Of a stretch of DNA of 64,000 nt, positions 19,517 to 27,832 are shown in pieces. Both the position numbers and the translations under genes were made by a program. The notes beneath the pieces are model-generated. The model was not told where the DNA came from, did no database searches, and worked only from the letters and a program-made list of their open reading frames with translations. The stretch comes from Accumulibacter sp. (GTDB lineage Bacteria; Pseudomonadota; Gammaproteobacteria; Burkholderiales; Rhodocyclaceae), in contig NZ_JAMTDQ010000042.1 in the NCBI RefSeq assembly GCF_023806635.1, forward strand, positions 38,421-102,420, written 5' to 3'. Position 1 is the first letter of the stretch; every line of letters starts with the position of its first letter.

Positions 19517-22159
19517 TTACCCGGGGAACACCCTCTTTCTCACCTTCAACCGGATTCTCTCTGGCAATTGACGATACAGCCAGCGCGTCGCCTCGCTCAT
19601 TTTCGGATGGCGTTGCACAGCTTTGTGAAGTGCCCTTGCTGCGGGAATTCCTGCTCGTATAATCAGACGCCGAATCACCGCCCCTTGTTTCTCGGCAGTG
19701 CCGGCGTAGCCTGAGGTGGAGCCACGGGCGCTGGAGGCCGCGACTTGGCCAGACACTGGATCAAAAAGCTCGTGCAATCGTTTGAGCGGCTCGCGGTTAT
19801 CCAGGACGTCAGCAGAACATGGCAGCGCCAAGGGAATCACCGGCAGGCATTGTCGGGCGAGACCGTCGTCGTCCATTACATAAACGGTACCGTACATCAG
19901 CCTCCTTTTCCTGCGACGCGGGCATCGCTCCTGGATATCCCTGTCGACGCCGTCAACGAAGCTCCGATAGGAATATGTCCCGGAAGCAATCACGTCACTG
20001 AACGCACGCTCGGTCATCTGGCCGATCAGATTGTCGTCCATGACCTTGGCAACCACATCCTCGAAATTCGAGAAATCCTTCTTCAGAGGGATAAAGTGGA
20101 TGTCCGGCCGGACCACACCGGAATACTCGCCCTCAAAGAGAACCAGTGCCGTCCGCAGGCGGATCGCCTCAAAGATCTTCGGTGAAATCTGATTCATGCG
20201 GACATGGCCTTCGTGCGGCTTGAGAAGGCGCTCCCAGATCTCGTCGAAGGACATCTCGGGGCGTTTCCTTTTCAGGCGTTCGATCTCCGCCACCAACGAT
20301 CCGTCGAAATCGAAGACGTTTGAGCCGCTCTCCGTCCCAAGCGTGGCCCGTCCGGAAGCAAGGAAACGATACCAGTCATCTCCATAGATTCGACACTCGG
20401 CGTCCCACGCAATGTCCACCGGGACTCCCATCGCCTCGGCGCGGCGACGCGCTTCAACACCGATCATCAGTTTCTCGTGTCCAAGTCGCCCGTAGATCGG
20501 GTGCAATTCCCTCCCCCTGTAGACGAAGGCCAGCCGTCTTTCACCCAAGGGCCTGACAAAGCGATCGATGTTGGCTGATTCCGGAACGTACCCGGTCAGC
20601 GTCGGCAGGAAATCGGTCGCGGGGTAGCGCGAGGACGGGTACACCTTGTCGCTTTCATCCAGTGGAACGCAAGTGTAAACCAGGTCAAACTGGATGCGAT
20701 CCATCCATTGCCTGGTGCATTCAACAGAGTCATATTCATCCTGTATGAAAAGCACCTTGAGGCCATTGAACTGATCGAGTGCAACAGCGAAATCTTCCGC
20801 CAGATGCGACTGAAGGGAAATCCGGATAGAATAGTGAACAACGACCGCATCAAACAGCGACAAATCAATCGGGCTGCGTTCAGCGTTGGCCCGCAGGACT
20901 CTCCCGCCAGCAACGGCCGGGACGAAGGTGTACGTATGCCTGGAGTGACGCCGAAACGCCTCGAGATGCTCGCGAACAGTCCCGACATGACTGGACGCGG
21001 GGTCATACAGCAGCGCGACATTGAGCGGCTCCGCACTTCGACGTCGGGCATCCGCATTGGCGACAATAGCCGCCACAACGCCCTCGAAGCGAGCATCGTA
21101 GGAACTCAAGCGCGCCAACTGCTCGCCGCGTGCAACGCGCTCCGGTTCGTTCCGGACTTTCGCCAGCGCACGTATCGAGGCCGCGAACTCGTCCGCAGTC
21201 GTTGCAAAGCGAATGATGTCGTCTTCATGTCCATACTTCTCGAGCGCCTGGATGGGAATGGACACGACCGGCAATCCACAGGCTACATACTCGAAGACCT
21301 TCAGTGGCAGGGAGTTCCAGATCAGTTCATTCTGCAGGAAGGGCACGATCCCGACCATCCCCTTCAGCATCTCCTCACCAAAAGTTTCGGGGGAGACCGA
21401 ACCGTACAGACGCAAATTGCGAAAGCTGCGCAGATGCTGCACGCCTTCGGATTCGACGATCTGGCCGAAGAACCTGAATTCGAACTCCGGCAGCTTCCGG
21501 ACAAGTGAAACGATCAGGTCATAGTCAAGACGGCTGTTGACGCCACCCTGATAGATGACAGTCGGTTTTTCAGCGTCCGCAGCCTTCTCGCGGCCGATCT
21601 TCAACCGTTCAAAGAATTGAAAATCGCATCCATTCTCTGCGACGATCGATGCGCCACGATAGCCGCCGTCAACGCAGATGTTCTGCAGCACGCGTTCGGT
21701 AACGGCAACGACCAGATCCGTCTCCACCAACAAGCGCTGCAACTGGTCACGTAGGAAGAGGTGTCCGTCGCCTGTCTCGGACTCCATGCGGAAATAATCC
21801 TCAGTGGCGTGGTAGACGCGAAAATGATTCGGCAGCCGATCAAGTAGCGGCCAATAATTCACAGAATCGTAGATCCAGATCAGCGGTCGCTTGAAGCCAC
21901 GGTAGCGGATGAGCGTCTTCAGATCCCTTGTCTGGTCCGGGAGGAGAGGCGCAGAAACATCGACGACATCGAGATTCGGGATGCCACTTCCGGTGACACG
22001 AATTCCGCCGTCAGCCGAACGTTGATTCTGGACAAAAAGCACGGGGAGGTGTCTGGCAAAACGGGTCGCGTAATGGTAACGGTTGCTGCGCGGTTCGGTC
22101 GCCCAGTCCGACCAGGTCAGCATGACTACGGCGTCGAAGTGCTTGCACAACTCGATCAT
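19517..22159 (-). CDS. Two-domain glycosyltransferase: GT-B family 1 fused to the CgeB-like module
   Basis: 880 residues. Residues about 1-375 form a GT-B glycosyltransferase: VMLTWSDWATEPRSNRYHYA, YHATEDYFRMESE, VIYQGGVNSRLDYDL and the donor motif LKVFEYVACGLPVVSIPIQAL. Residues about 390-790 repeat the landmarks of the protein at 14233-15528: FIQDEYD, LTGYVP, FVYRGRELHPIYGRLGHEK, ATLGTESGSNVFDFDGS, ISPKIFEAIRLRTALVLFEG and YSGVVRPDIHFIPL. A helical basic tail ends the chain. A start at GTG 22171 is also possible; ATG 22159 is chosen, with a GGTGGAG stretch just upstream. It probably transfers two linked sugars. Confidence 0.8.
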   Translation of the reverse strand: MIELCKHFDAVVMLTWSDWATEPRSNRYHYATRFARHLPVLFVQNQRSADGGIRVTGSGIPNLDVVDVSAPLLPDQTRDLKTLIRYRGFKRPLIWIYDSVNYWPLLDRLPNHFRVYHATEDYFRMESETGDGHLFLRDQLQRLLVETDLVVAVTERVLQNICVDGGYRGASIVAENGCDFQFFERLKIGREKAADAEKPTVIYQGGVNSRLDYDLIVSLVRKLPEFEFRFFGQIVESEGVQHLRSFRNLRLYGSVSPETFGEEMLKGMVGIVPFLQNELIWNSLPLKVFEYVACGLPVVSIPIQALEKYGHEDDIIRFATTADEFAASIRALAKVRNEPERVARGEQLARLSSYDARFEGVVAAIVANADARRRSAEPLNVALLYDPASSHVGTVREHLEAFRRHSRHTYTFVPAVAGGRVLRANAERSPIDLSLFDAVVVHYSIRISLQSHLAEDFAVALDQFNGLKVLFIQDEYDSVECTRQWMDRIQFDLVYTCVPLDESDKVYPSSRYPATDFLPTLTGYVPESANIDRFVRPLGERRLAFVYRGRELHPIYGRLGHEKLMIGVEARRRAEAMGVPVDIAWDAECRIYGDDWYRFLASGRATLGTESGSNVFDFDGSLVAEIERLKRKRPEMSFDEIWERLLKPHEGHVRMNQISPKIFEAIRLRTALVLFEGEYSGVVRPDIHFIPLKKDFSNFEDVVAKVMDDNLIGQMTERAFSDVIASGTYSYRSFVDGVDRDIQERCPRRRKRRLMYGTVYVMDDDGLARQCLPVIPLALPCSADVLDNREPLKRLHELFDPVSGQVAASSARGSTSGYAGTAEKQGAVIRRLIIRAGIPAARALHKAVQRHPKMSEATRWLYRQLPERIRLKVRKRVFPG

Positions 22160-22219
22160 GACTCCACCCACCCTCTTTCGTGAAGGTTCTCGAGACGCGA
22201 CCGTTCGGGAAGTACAGCT

Positions 22220-23005
22220 TCACATCGCCGCATCGAAAGCCCCCTTCGCCCGACGAAACGCACGCAGGCCAAAATGAAATATCACTGCCGACAGTAAAGT
22301 GACATAGCCGAGGCCGAGCACATCCGGTACCCGATTCTCAAGCAGAGTCGCGCGATAGCCCTCCGCAATCTGGTAGAACGGATTTGCAACCGATACCTTC
22401 TGGATGATCGCCGGCATCGACTCGAATGGGTAAAAAATCGGTGTCATGAACATGAGGGCCGTGAGCAACGTGGGCAGGATCTGCACCACATCCCTGATGA
22501 AGACTGCGATGGCCGACAACCACATGCCGAGGGCTGCCGCAAATGCAAACTGCAGGATCACCACCACCGGCAGCAAGAGAACATGCCAGGAAATCGTGCT
22601 TCCTGACCAGATCAGGAGCACGAAGAGAAAAACGAGACTCACCGCGAGATTGATCAGGCCGACCAGGGTTCCGGCAATCGGCAGGAGTTCAGTCTTGAAC
22701 GCCATGTTCTTGACCAGACCGGAAGCGCCGATCACCGAGTTCGTCGCGCCCGTGATGGCTTCCGTCATCGCGATCCATGGCCCATAACCACTGATCAGCC
22801 AGATCACGTAGGCCAGCGTCGTTTCCGAGCCCGGCAGGCGGACCTTGAAGACAAAGCCGAACACGTAGGTGAAAAGCGCAAGCATGAAGAGCGGATTGGT
22901 TATCGCCCAGAAGCTGCCCAGCGATGACCCGAGATAGCGGTCGCGCACGGTCATCCTGAACAGATTGACCATCAACCTGCAATCGAATCGGTTGAAACCG
23001 TACAA
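22220..23005 (-). CDS. wzm: ABC-2 type polysaccharide exporter permease (Wzm-like)
   Basis: 261 residues with about six hydrophobic segments. The N-terminal FRMTVRDRYLGSSLGSFWAI and the Wzm/TagG-type core including LISGYGPWIAMTEAITGATN are typical of O-antigen and capsule exporters. It forms the membrane channel that moves lipid-linked glycan across the inner membrane. The start is TTG at 23005, supported by AGGAG at 23015-23019 nine nt upstream; the first ATG would remove 11 residues of the conserved N-terminus. It is the only permease here and lies next to two Wzt-like ATPase genes. Confidence 0.9.
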   Translation of the reverse strand: MYGFNRFDCRLMVNLFRMTVRDRYLGSSLGSFWAITNPLFMLALFTYVFGFVFKVRLPGSETTLAYVIWLISGYGPWIAMTEAITGATNSVIGASGLVKNMAFKTELLPIAGTLVGLINLAVSLVFLFVLLIWSGSTISWHVLLLPVVVILQFAFAAALGMWLSAIAVFIRDVVQILPTLLTALMFMTPIFYPFESMPAIIQKVSVANPFYQIAEGYRATLLENRVPDVLGLGYVTLLSAVIFHFGLRAFRRAKGAFDAAM

Positions 23006-23017
23006 AATGCGCTTCTC

Positions 23018-24238
23018 CTAAGCTGCACTGGCCGCCGTGGCCGCAACAGGGTAATAGAGCATCGGCTTCCCGCCCACGGGCGGAGTCAATGTGTAAACCT
23101 CGAATACCGTCGACGAATCCGCGATCGTTTCCCCTGCGCTGCCTCGACCATCGATGAACAGGACGTCGAGACGGTAGATCGCCGCGCCCAGCACCAGCGG
23201 AGCGAACTCGATCTCGATGCCGATCTCGCCAGCCTCGTCTGCAAAATCGCCAAGTCGAAAATCCTGCTCGAACACGAGCAGCTCATCCAGCCGGAAAGTT
23301 CGCAGACGGCACAACCCGTCATCCAGCCAGGCCCCGGCCCGACCGGTCACCTGGATGCGCAAGCGCTCGCGCGCCTCCACCCGTACCGATGCCTCCCGGT
23401 TGTTTCCGGAGAGCAGGGCAACCCGCCGAATTTCGCTGCCCGCCCGATACGAGCGCTTGCCGACATGCGCGGCAAACCGTCCCATCAGGGCGGCCTCGTC
23501 CTCGCCGCGAACCTCGTCTATATAGGCCCTGGTCACGTCCTCCGGAGACCCGTCCAGCACGACCTGCCCATCCCTGAGATAGATGCAGCGGTTGCAGATG
23601 TCGCGGATCGACTGCATGCCATGGGAAACCAGGATCACGATCTTGCCGCGGGCGCAGATTTCAAGGATGCGGGCGGTGGCCTTTGCCGAAAACGAAGCAT
23701 CACCCACCGAGAGAGCCTCGTCGATGATCAGGATTTCCGGGTCGATGTGGGTGATCATCGAAAATGCCAGTCGCGCCTTCATCCCCGTGGAATACGTGCG
23801 TACGGGATAATCGATGAACTTGCCCAGTTCGGAAAACTCGATGACCTGACCGATCACCTCGTCTACTTCGGCTCGCGACCTGCCCTGGATCTCGCCATCG
23901 ACGTAGATGTTCTCGCGTCCGCTCAAGTCATCGCGCAAGCCCACGCCCAGGGTCATGATCGAGGTCACCCTTCCCTTGATCCGGATGGTTCCGGCGGTCG
24001 GCTCGGCGATGCCGGCAATCATGTGCAGGAGGGTCGACTTGCCGGCGCCATTGCGGCCGATGATGCCGAGGCGCTCTCCTTCGGCGATCCTCAGGCTGAG
24101 CCGGTCCACCGCGACCTTGCCGCCGGGAACACTGTCGTGCTCGGCGTCGCGCGCCATGGCCGCGACCAGCTCGCCGGTCGCCGAGCTGGCGACGGGGAAT
24201 ACCTTGGACACTTGCTGCAACTCGACGTATAGGCTCAC
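23018..24238 (-). CDS. wzt: ABC exporter ATPase with Wzt-type C-terminal domain, copy 1
   Basis: 406 residues. The nucleotide-binding domain (about 1-245) has Walker A GRNGAGKST, signature YSTGMKARLAFSM, Walker B ILIIDEALSVGD and the H-loop VSHGMQSI. A C-terminal beta-rich domain of about 150 residues resembles the carbohydrate-binding part of Wzt, which selects finished glycans. Translation starts at GTG 24238, overlapping the stop of the upstream ATPase (GTGA), with GGAGG just upstream. It ends 13 nt before the permease start. It energises export of the glycan made by this locus. Confidence 0.9.
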   Translation of the reverse strand: MSLYVELQQVSKVFPVASSATGELVAAMARDAEHDSVPGGKVAVDRLSLRIAEGERLGIIGRNGAGKSTLLHMIAGIAEPTAGTIRIKGRVTSIMTLGVGLRDDLSGRENIYVDGEIQGRSRAEVDEVIGQVIEFSELGKFIDYPVRTYSTGMKARLAFSMITHIDPEILIIDEALSVGDASFSAKATARILEICARGKIVILVSHGMQSIRDICNRCIYLRDGQVVLDGSPEDVTRAYIDEVRGEDEAALMGRFAAHVGKRSYRAGSEIRRVALLSGNNREASVRVEARERLRIQVTGRAGAWLDDGLCRLRTFRLDELLVFEQDFRLGDFADEAGEIGIEIEFAPLVLGAAIYRLDVLFIDGRGSAGETIADSSTVFEVYTLTPPVGGKPMLYYPVAATAASAA

Positions 24239-25410
24239 GCAACCTCCGCCGGAATGGCCTGCACCCTGAAAGGCAGAGTGACCGCGGCTGGGAGTGGTCT
24301 GCCTTCGATACGCAAGGCCAAGCCGTTGCCATAGGTCCAGGATCGGCAATCAAGACCGACCCTGTGGCGTTGTCCTGGCAATGCGCGCCGAGCCAGGAAC
24401 AGGTTCAGGGAATACCTGCCCGGAGCCAGCGGCAATGCCGGGATTGTGAACACTACCGTGTAGCGTCCGGCCTTGTCACCTACCGCGTGGTACTCGGAAA
24501 GGATGACGATCTCCCAACCAATGCCGATGCGCAACATCTCTACCGATATGGCGAGCTCGACCGGCAGATCTTCCAGAACCTCGACCGGTACTGTGACGGA
24601 CGAGTCTTCACCGGATTCCAGGACGAACTCTTGCGGGATCGTGTCCGGAAATCGTGCAGCTCTGGCTTCAGGCACCGGCAGGTCAAGATAGCGCACGACC
24701 GCGAGGTCACTGGACCCGACAAACGAGAAGCGGCCCTCATCGATGACGCAGGCCTGCTCGCAGAGCTTGACGATGGCTGTCCAGTCGTGCGTGACGAGAA
24801 CACCGGAGGCGCCGTTCAGCAAGCGCTCGCGCATCCTGCGCCAGCACTTGGCCTGGAAGTGTTCGTCGCCAACCGACAGCAACTCGTCGATGAGGTAGAT
24901 CTCGTGCTGGCAAGCAGTGGCCACGGCAAAGTAAAGCCGCGCCGCCATTCCCGACGAATAGGTGCGAATTCGTTGATCGAAGGCACCGCCGAGCTCCGAG
25001 AAGTCGGCGATATCGTCCAGAACGGTGGCGACTGAAGCGCCGGGGACGCCCATGAACTGCAGGTAGCGGATGGCGTACTCGCGACCGGTGAGGTTCGGAT
25101 TTCCCATGCCGCCCAGTTCGAAAAGGCCGGCAATCTGCCCGTTGATCTCGATGCTACCGGTGGTCGGCGTGTAGACCTGGCCGAGAAGGCGGAGCAGGGT
25201 ACTCTTTCCCGCACCGTTGCGGCCGATGACCCCAACGATCTTCCCGCGTGGAACAGTGAGGGAGATATCCCGCAGAGCCTCAACCACCGGCCCCTTGCGG
25301 TGAGTCTCCATGCCGAGGAGCAGGCGCCAGACGCGCTGCTCGCGGTGCACGGCAAAGCTCTTGCCGAGATGGACACAGCGCAAGGCAAAGTCGCGGCAGG
25401 GCTGCTGCAT
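24235..25410 (-). CDS. ABC exporter ATPase with Wzt-type C-terminal domain, copy 2
   Basis: 391 residues. Walker A GRNGAGKST, signature YSSGMAARLYFAV, Walker B IYLIDELLSVGD and the H-loop LVTHDWTAIV are all intact. The C-terminal beta-rich domain (about 265-391) differs from that of copy 1. The ATG at 25410 is chosen because the preceding gene stops 8 nt before it; the in-frame extension to 25545 lies inside that gene. It overlaps copy 1 by 4 nt, so two different ATPases are translated together with a single permease. Either a heterodimeric exporter or a regulator of export is possible. Confidence 0.85.
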   Translation of the reverse strand: MQQPCRDFALRCVHLGKSFAVHREQRVWRLLLGMETHRKGPVVEALRDISLTVPRGKIVGVIGRNGAGKSTLLRLLGQVYTPTTGSIEINGQIAGLFELGGMGNPNLTGREYAIRYLQFMGVPGASVATVLDDIADFSELGGAFDQRIRTYSSGMAARLYFAVATACQHEIYLIDELLSVGDEHFQAKCWRRMRERLLNGASGVLVTHDWTAIVKLCEQACVIDEGRFSFVGSSDLAVVRYLDLPVPEARAARFPDTIPQEFVLESGEDSSVTVPVEVLEDLPVELAISVEMLRIGIGWEIVILSEYHAVGDKAGRYTVVFTIPALPLAPGRYSLNLFLARRALPGQRHRVGLDCRSWTYGNGLALRIEGRPLPAAVTLPFRVQAIPAEVA

Positions 25411-25417
25411 CTTGTGC

Positions 25418-27103
25418 TCAGTGCCTTTCTCGCACGAGGGAATCGCCTGCGAGCAGCGCACGGTAAATCTGGTCCATGCGCGTTGCACCTGCCGCGGCGG
25501 AATGCCATTTGACGGCAAAATCCCTGCTGCGCCGACCGATCTCACGCCGCTTGCCGGGGTCGGCGATGAGCTCGCGCAGCACGGCCTCCACCGTGTTCGG
25601 GGTGGCGCTGATGATCGGCAGCTCTTCGGCGTACTCGGGGAGTTCCTCGCGGACGCTCTCGAGCCATTCGGGACGGATGAAGCAGATGACCGGTTTGGCC
25701 AGCATCATCGCTTCACGGACATTGGCGCCGAACCAGCCAAAGGTCAGCATGTCCAGGAAGATGTCGGCCTGCGCCTGCAGGAAACGGACTTCCTTGTTGG
25801 GAATGCCGGTTGGCTCGATCAGCTCGAGCATCATACCCTCGCCACGCAGGCGCTCGAGCAGGGGAAGATAAACGTGGGTGGACTTGATGTTGACTCCATC
25901 GCTGCGGGTCCGCTCGTCCCGGTGCCCGACCGCGTGATAAAGACGCACGCCGCCATCCGGCAGTGGTGGCAGGAGGTACTGCTCCGGAATCTCGATCTCC
26001 GGATGCCAGAATCCGGGATCGAGGCAATAGAATTCCGGGACCTCATGGACCCTGGGATCGTCGTTGCAATCAACCCGGTTGCCGCCCAGAGTGCACTGAT
26101 AATCGGCTACGGAGTTCCTGAACCACCCCCAGGCGAGGTTGCGATCGTCACTGCACACGGTCGGCTCATGCTGCCAGCGACAGATGGAGCAGACTGGCTC
26201 CGGCCCCCATCTGGAAAAGGCTGTTTGCGAAACACCGTCCAGGCAGCCGTTGTGCGAATAGACCAGCTTCTTGCCGAGTGCCTTGAGAAGATGGATTTCT
26301 CCGTTCTCTCCCAGGCGCCGCGCTGCAGCCGACTGGACATTCCAGCCGAAGGCAATGCCGTGGGCGTTGGCAAAATGGAAGACGTCGTAGCCATACAGGG
26401 CGGAAAGGTAGAAATCCAGTTCCCCTTCGAGACTCAACGCGATATTGCCGCCGAGGTGGAAATCCTCGCCGTGGTAGTAAATCCAGTTGGTCGGGTTGGT
26501 GTCCCAGTTATAGACGTCGGCCTTCCACCCGAGCGGACGCAGGGCTCGCGAGAGATACCACACGTTGTAGTAGGACTGGCCGCAGAAAAGCACTCGGCAG
26601 GATGCCAGCGCAGCGAACGCCGGCCTGAGTGCGTGCGCAGTGCTGTGGAGAAAGGCAAGTTCCGCCAGCAAGTCGTTCGCTGCGGGGGGGGCCGGCGGAT
26701 CGGCCGTCAGGCCGGCACTTGAGCGGACCACGCGGCGAAGTTCGCGGGCATGGCGATCTGCGCCCGGGACGTTCGCTGATCCCTTGGCGCCAACCGCGAC
26801 GCGGAAGGCCTCGACGCGACGCGGAAGATCGTGCAGAAAGCCCACGAACGCCAGCAGTTCCGCCTTCAGTCCGGTCTTCAGTTCAGCCTCCAGCTCGGTC
26901 TTCAGCTGGGCCTTCAGCTCGGACTCGAGTTCGGCCTTCAGCTCGGCCTTGAGCTGGGCCCGGATCTCGAGTTCGAGTTCGGCCTTGATGTCCGGCTTCA
27001 ACGACGCGCTCAGCCTGTTCTTCAGCGCTTCCTTGACTTCATCGGGAACGAGGCCGACGCCGGCACGCGCGGCGCGTCTGACGAGGCGATGGTACGGACT
27101 CAA
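25418..27103 (-). CDS. Putative glycosyltransferase with N-terminal Glu/Lys/Leu/Ala four-residue repeat helix
   Basis: 561 residues. Residues 39-84 are nearly pure E-L-K-A-type repeats with a 4-residue period, predicted to form one long charged helix. The rest is a GT-like fold: SCRVLFCGQSYYNVWYLSRA, YHGEDFHLGGNIALSLEGE, YSHNGCLDGVSQTAFSRWG and the donor-side MMLAKPVICFIRPEWLESV. A cysteine cluster, CSIC plus a later Cys, in the middle could bind metal. It sits between the ATPases and the WbqC gene. The GT assignment rests on the C-terminal half; the helix may place it at a complex or membrane. Confidence 0.68.
   Translation of the reverse strand: MSPYHRLVRRAARAGVGLVPDEVKEALKNRLSASLKPDIKAELELEIRAQLKAELKAELESELKAQLKTELEAELKTGLKAELLAFVGFLHDLPRRVEAFRVAVGAKGSANVPGADRHARELRRVVRSSAGLTADPPAPPAANDLLAELAFLHSTAHALRPAFAALASCRVLFCGQSYYNVWYLSRALRPLGWKADVYNWDTNPTNWIYYHGEDFHLGGNIALSLEGELDFYLSALYGYDVFHFANAHGIAFGWNVQSAAARRLGENGEIHLLKALGKKLVYSHNGCLDGVSQTAFSRWGPEPVCSICRWQHEPTVCSDDRNLAWGWFRNSVADYQCTLGGNRVDCNDDPRVHEVPEFYCLDPGFWHPEIEIPEQYLLPPLPDGGVRLYHAVGHRDERTRSDGVNIKSTHVYLPLLERLRGEGMMLELIEPTGIPNKEVRFLQAQADIFLDMLTFGWFGANVREAMMLAKPVICFIRPEWLESVREELPEYAEELPIISATPNTVEAVLRELIADPGKRREIGRRSRDFAVKWHSAAAGATRMDQIYRALLAGDSLVRERH
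26852..26989 (-). repeat. 12-bp-period tandem coding repeat (four-residue helix repeat)
   Basis: Read on the minus strand, GAG-CTG-AAG-GCC-like units recur imperfectly about ten times and encode ELKA, ELES, QLKT, ELEA and GLKA variants. The unit is in frame, so copy-number change by slippage would lengthen or shorten the helix without breaking the gene. Confidence 0.8.
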
Positions 27104-27127
27104 GCAGTCTTCCTTCCGATCAATCGA

Positions 27128-27832
27128 TCATCTTACCGCGAGCAGCGTGCCGACTCCAGCCTTGCCGACATTCGCCAACGAATCAACGATGGAAAGACCC
27201 GGCACGAAGTCCTCCGCTCCCTTTTGTCGATATACTGGGTGTTGGTAGCGTTGGTAGGCAAGCGAGATGCCGGCCCGCGCGAACGCCTGATCGTCCTGAT
27301 AGCCGGAGGCCCCCCCGCCGCACAGGTAGCAACTGCCATCGAGCCTGCGTGTCAGGCTGATAAGCAGATCGCTTGCCTGCCCGTCGCAGCCAAGCGCCGA
27401 CGACGGCACGCAGTGGTCGTGCCGCAGTCCAACCTGGTCAGCTATCGCCCTGATCACCGCCATGTTGTACCGCGCCAGGTTGTTCTCCGGCGAGAGTATC
27501 AGCGGTGCAAGCCAGTCCATGGTTTCGCTGTAGAACGGCGCCCTCGAGTAGTTTGCGGCCAACGTCTTCAGGAGCCTGCTGCGCCACGGCTGCTCGTCGG
27601 CCCACTCGATTTCGTTGATCGGCGCAACGCCATGGAATGCGCGGCGGATGGGCGCCGTGACCCAGCGCGCCTCGCCGGCCACGAGCATCTGCACGCGATT
27701 GCACCATACGCCGCCCTTCTTGGGGAACTGGACGTGATCGAGAAACACGAACACATCACTTCGTGCCATCTTGTCGAAATAGCCGAGCCAGGGGAAGAAG
27801 TTGGGCTGGTGGATGGCAATGGTTCTGCTCAT
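27128..27832 (-). CDS. WbqC family protein
   Basis: 234 residues. The N-terminus IAIHQPNFFPWLGYFDKMARSD is the hallmark of WbqC, followed by VFLDHVQFPKKGGVWCNRVQ and, later, ANYSRAPFYSETM and LCGGGASGYQD. WbqC proteins are found in O-antigen and capsule loci; their biochemical role is not settled, though transfer of a small group to an amino sugar has been suggested. The stop of the formyltransferase-GNAT gene lies 4 nt beyond its start (overlap at 27829-27832), so this protein is tightly coupled to the fused formyl/acetyl-transferase. Confidence 0.88.
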   Translation of the reverse strand: MSRTIAIHQPNFFPWLGYFDKMARSDVFVFLDHVQFPKKGGVWCNRVQMLVAGEARWVTAPIRRAFHGVAPINEIEWADEQPWRSRLLKTLAANYSRAPFYSETMDWLAPLILSPENNLARYNMAVIRAIADQVGLRHDHCVPSSALGCDGQASDLLISLTRRLDGSCYLCGGGASGYQDDQAFARAGISLAYQRYQHPVYRQKGAEDFVPGLSIVDSLANVGKAGVGTLLAVR

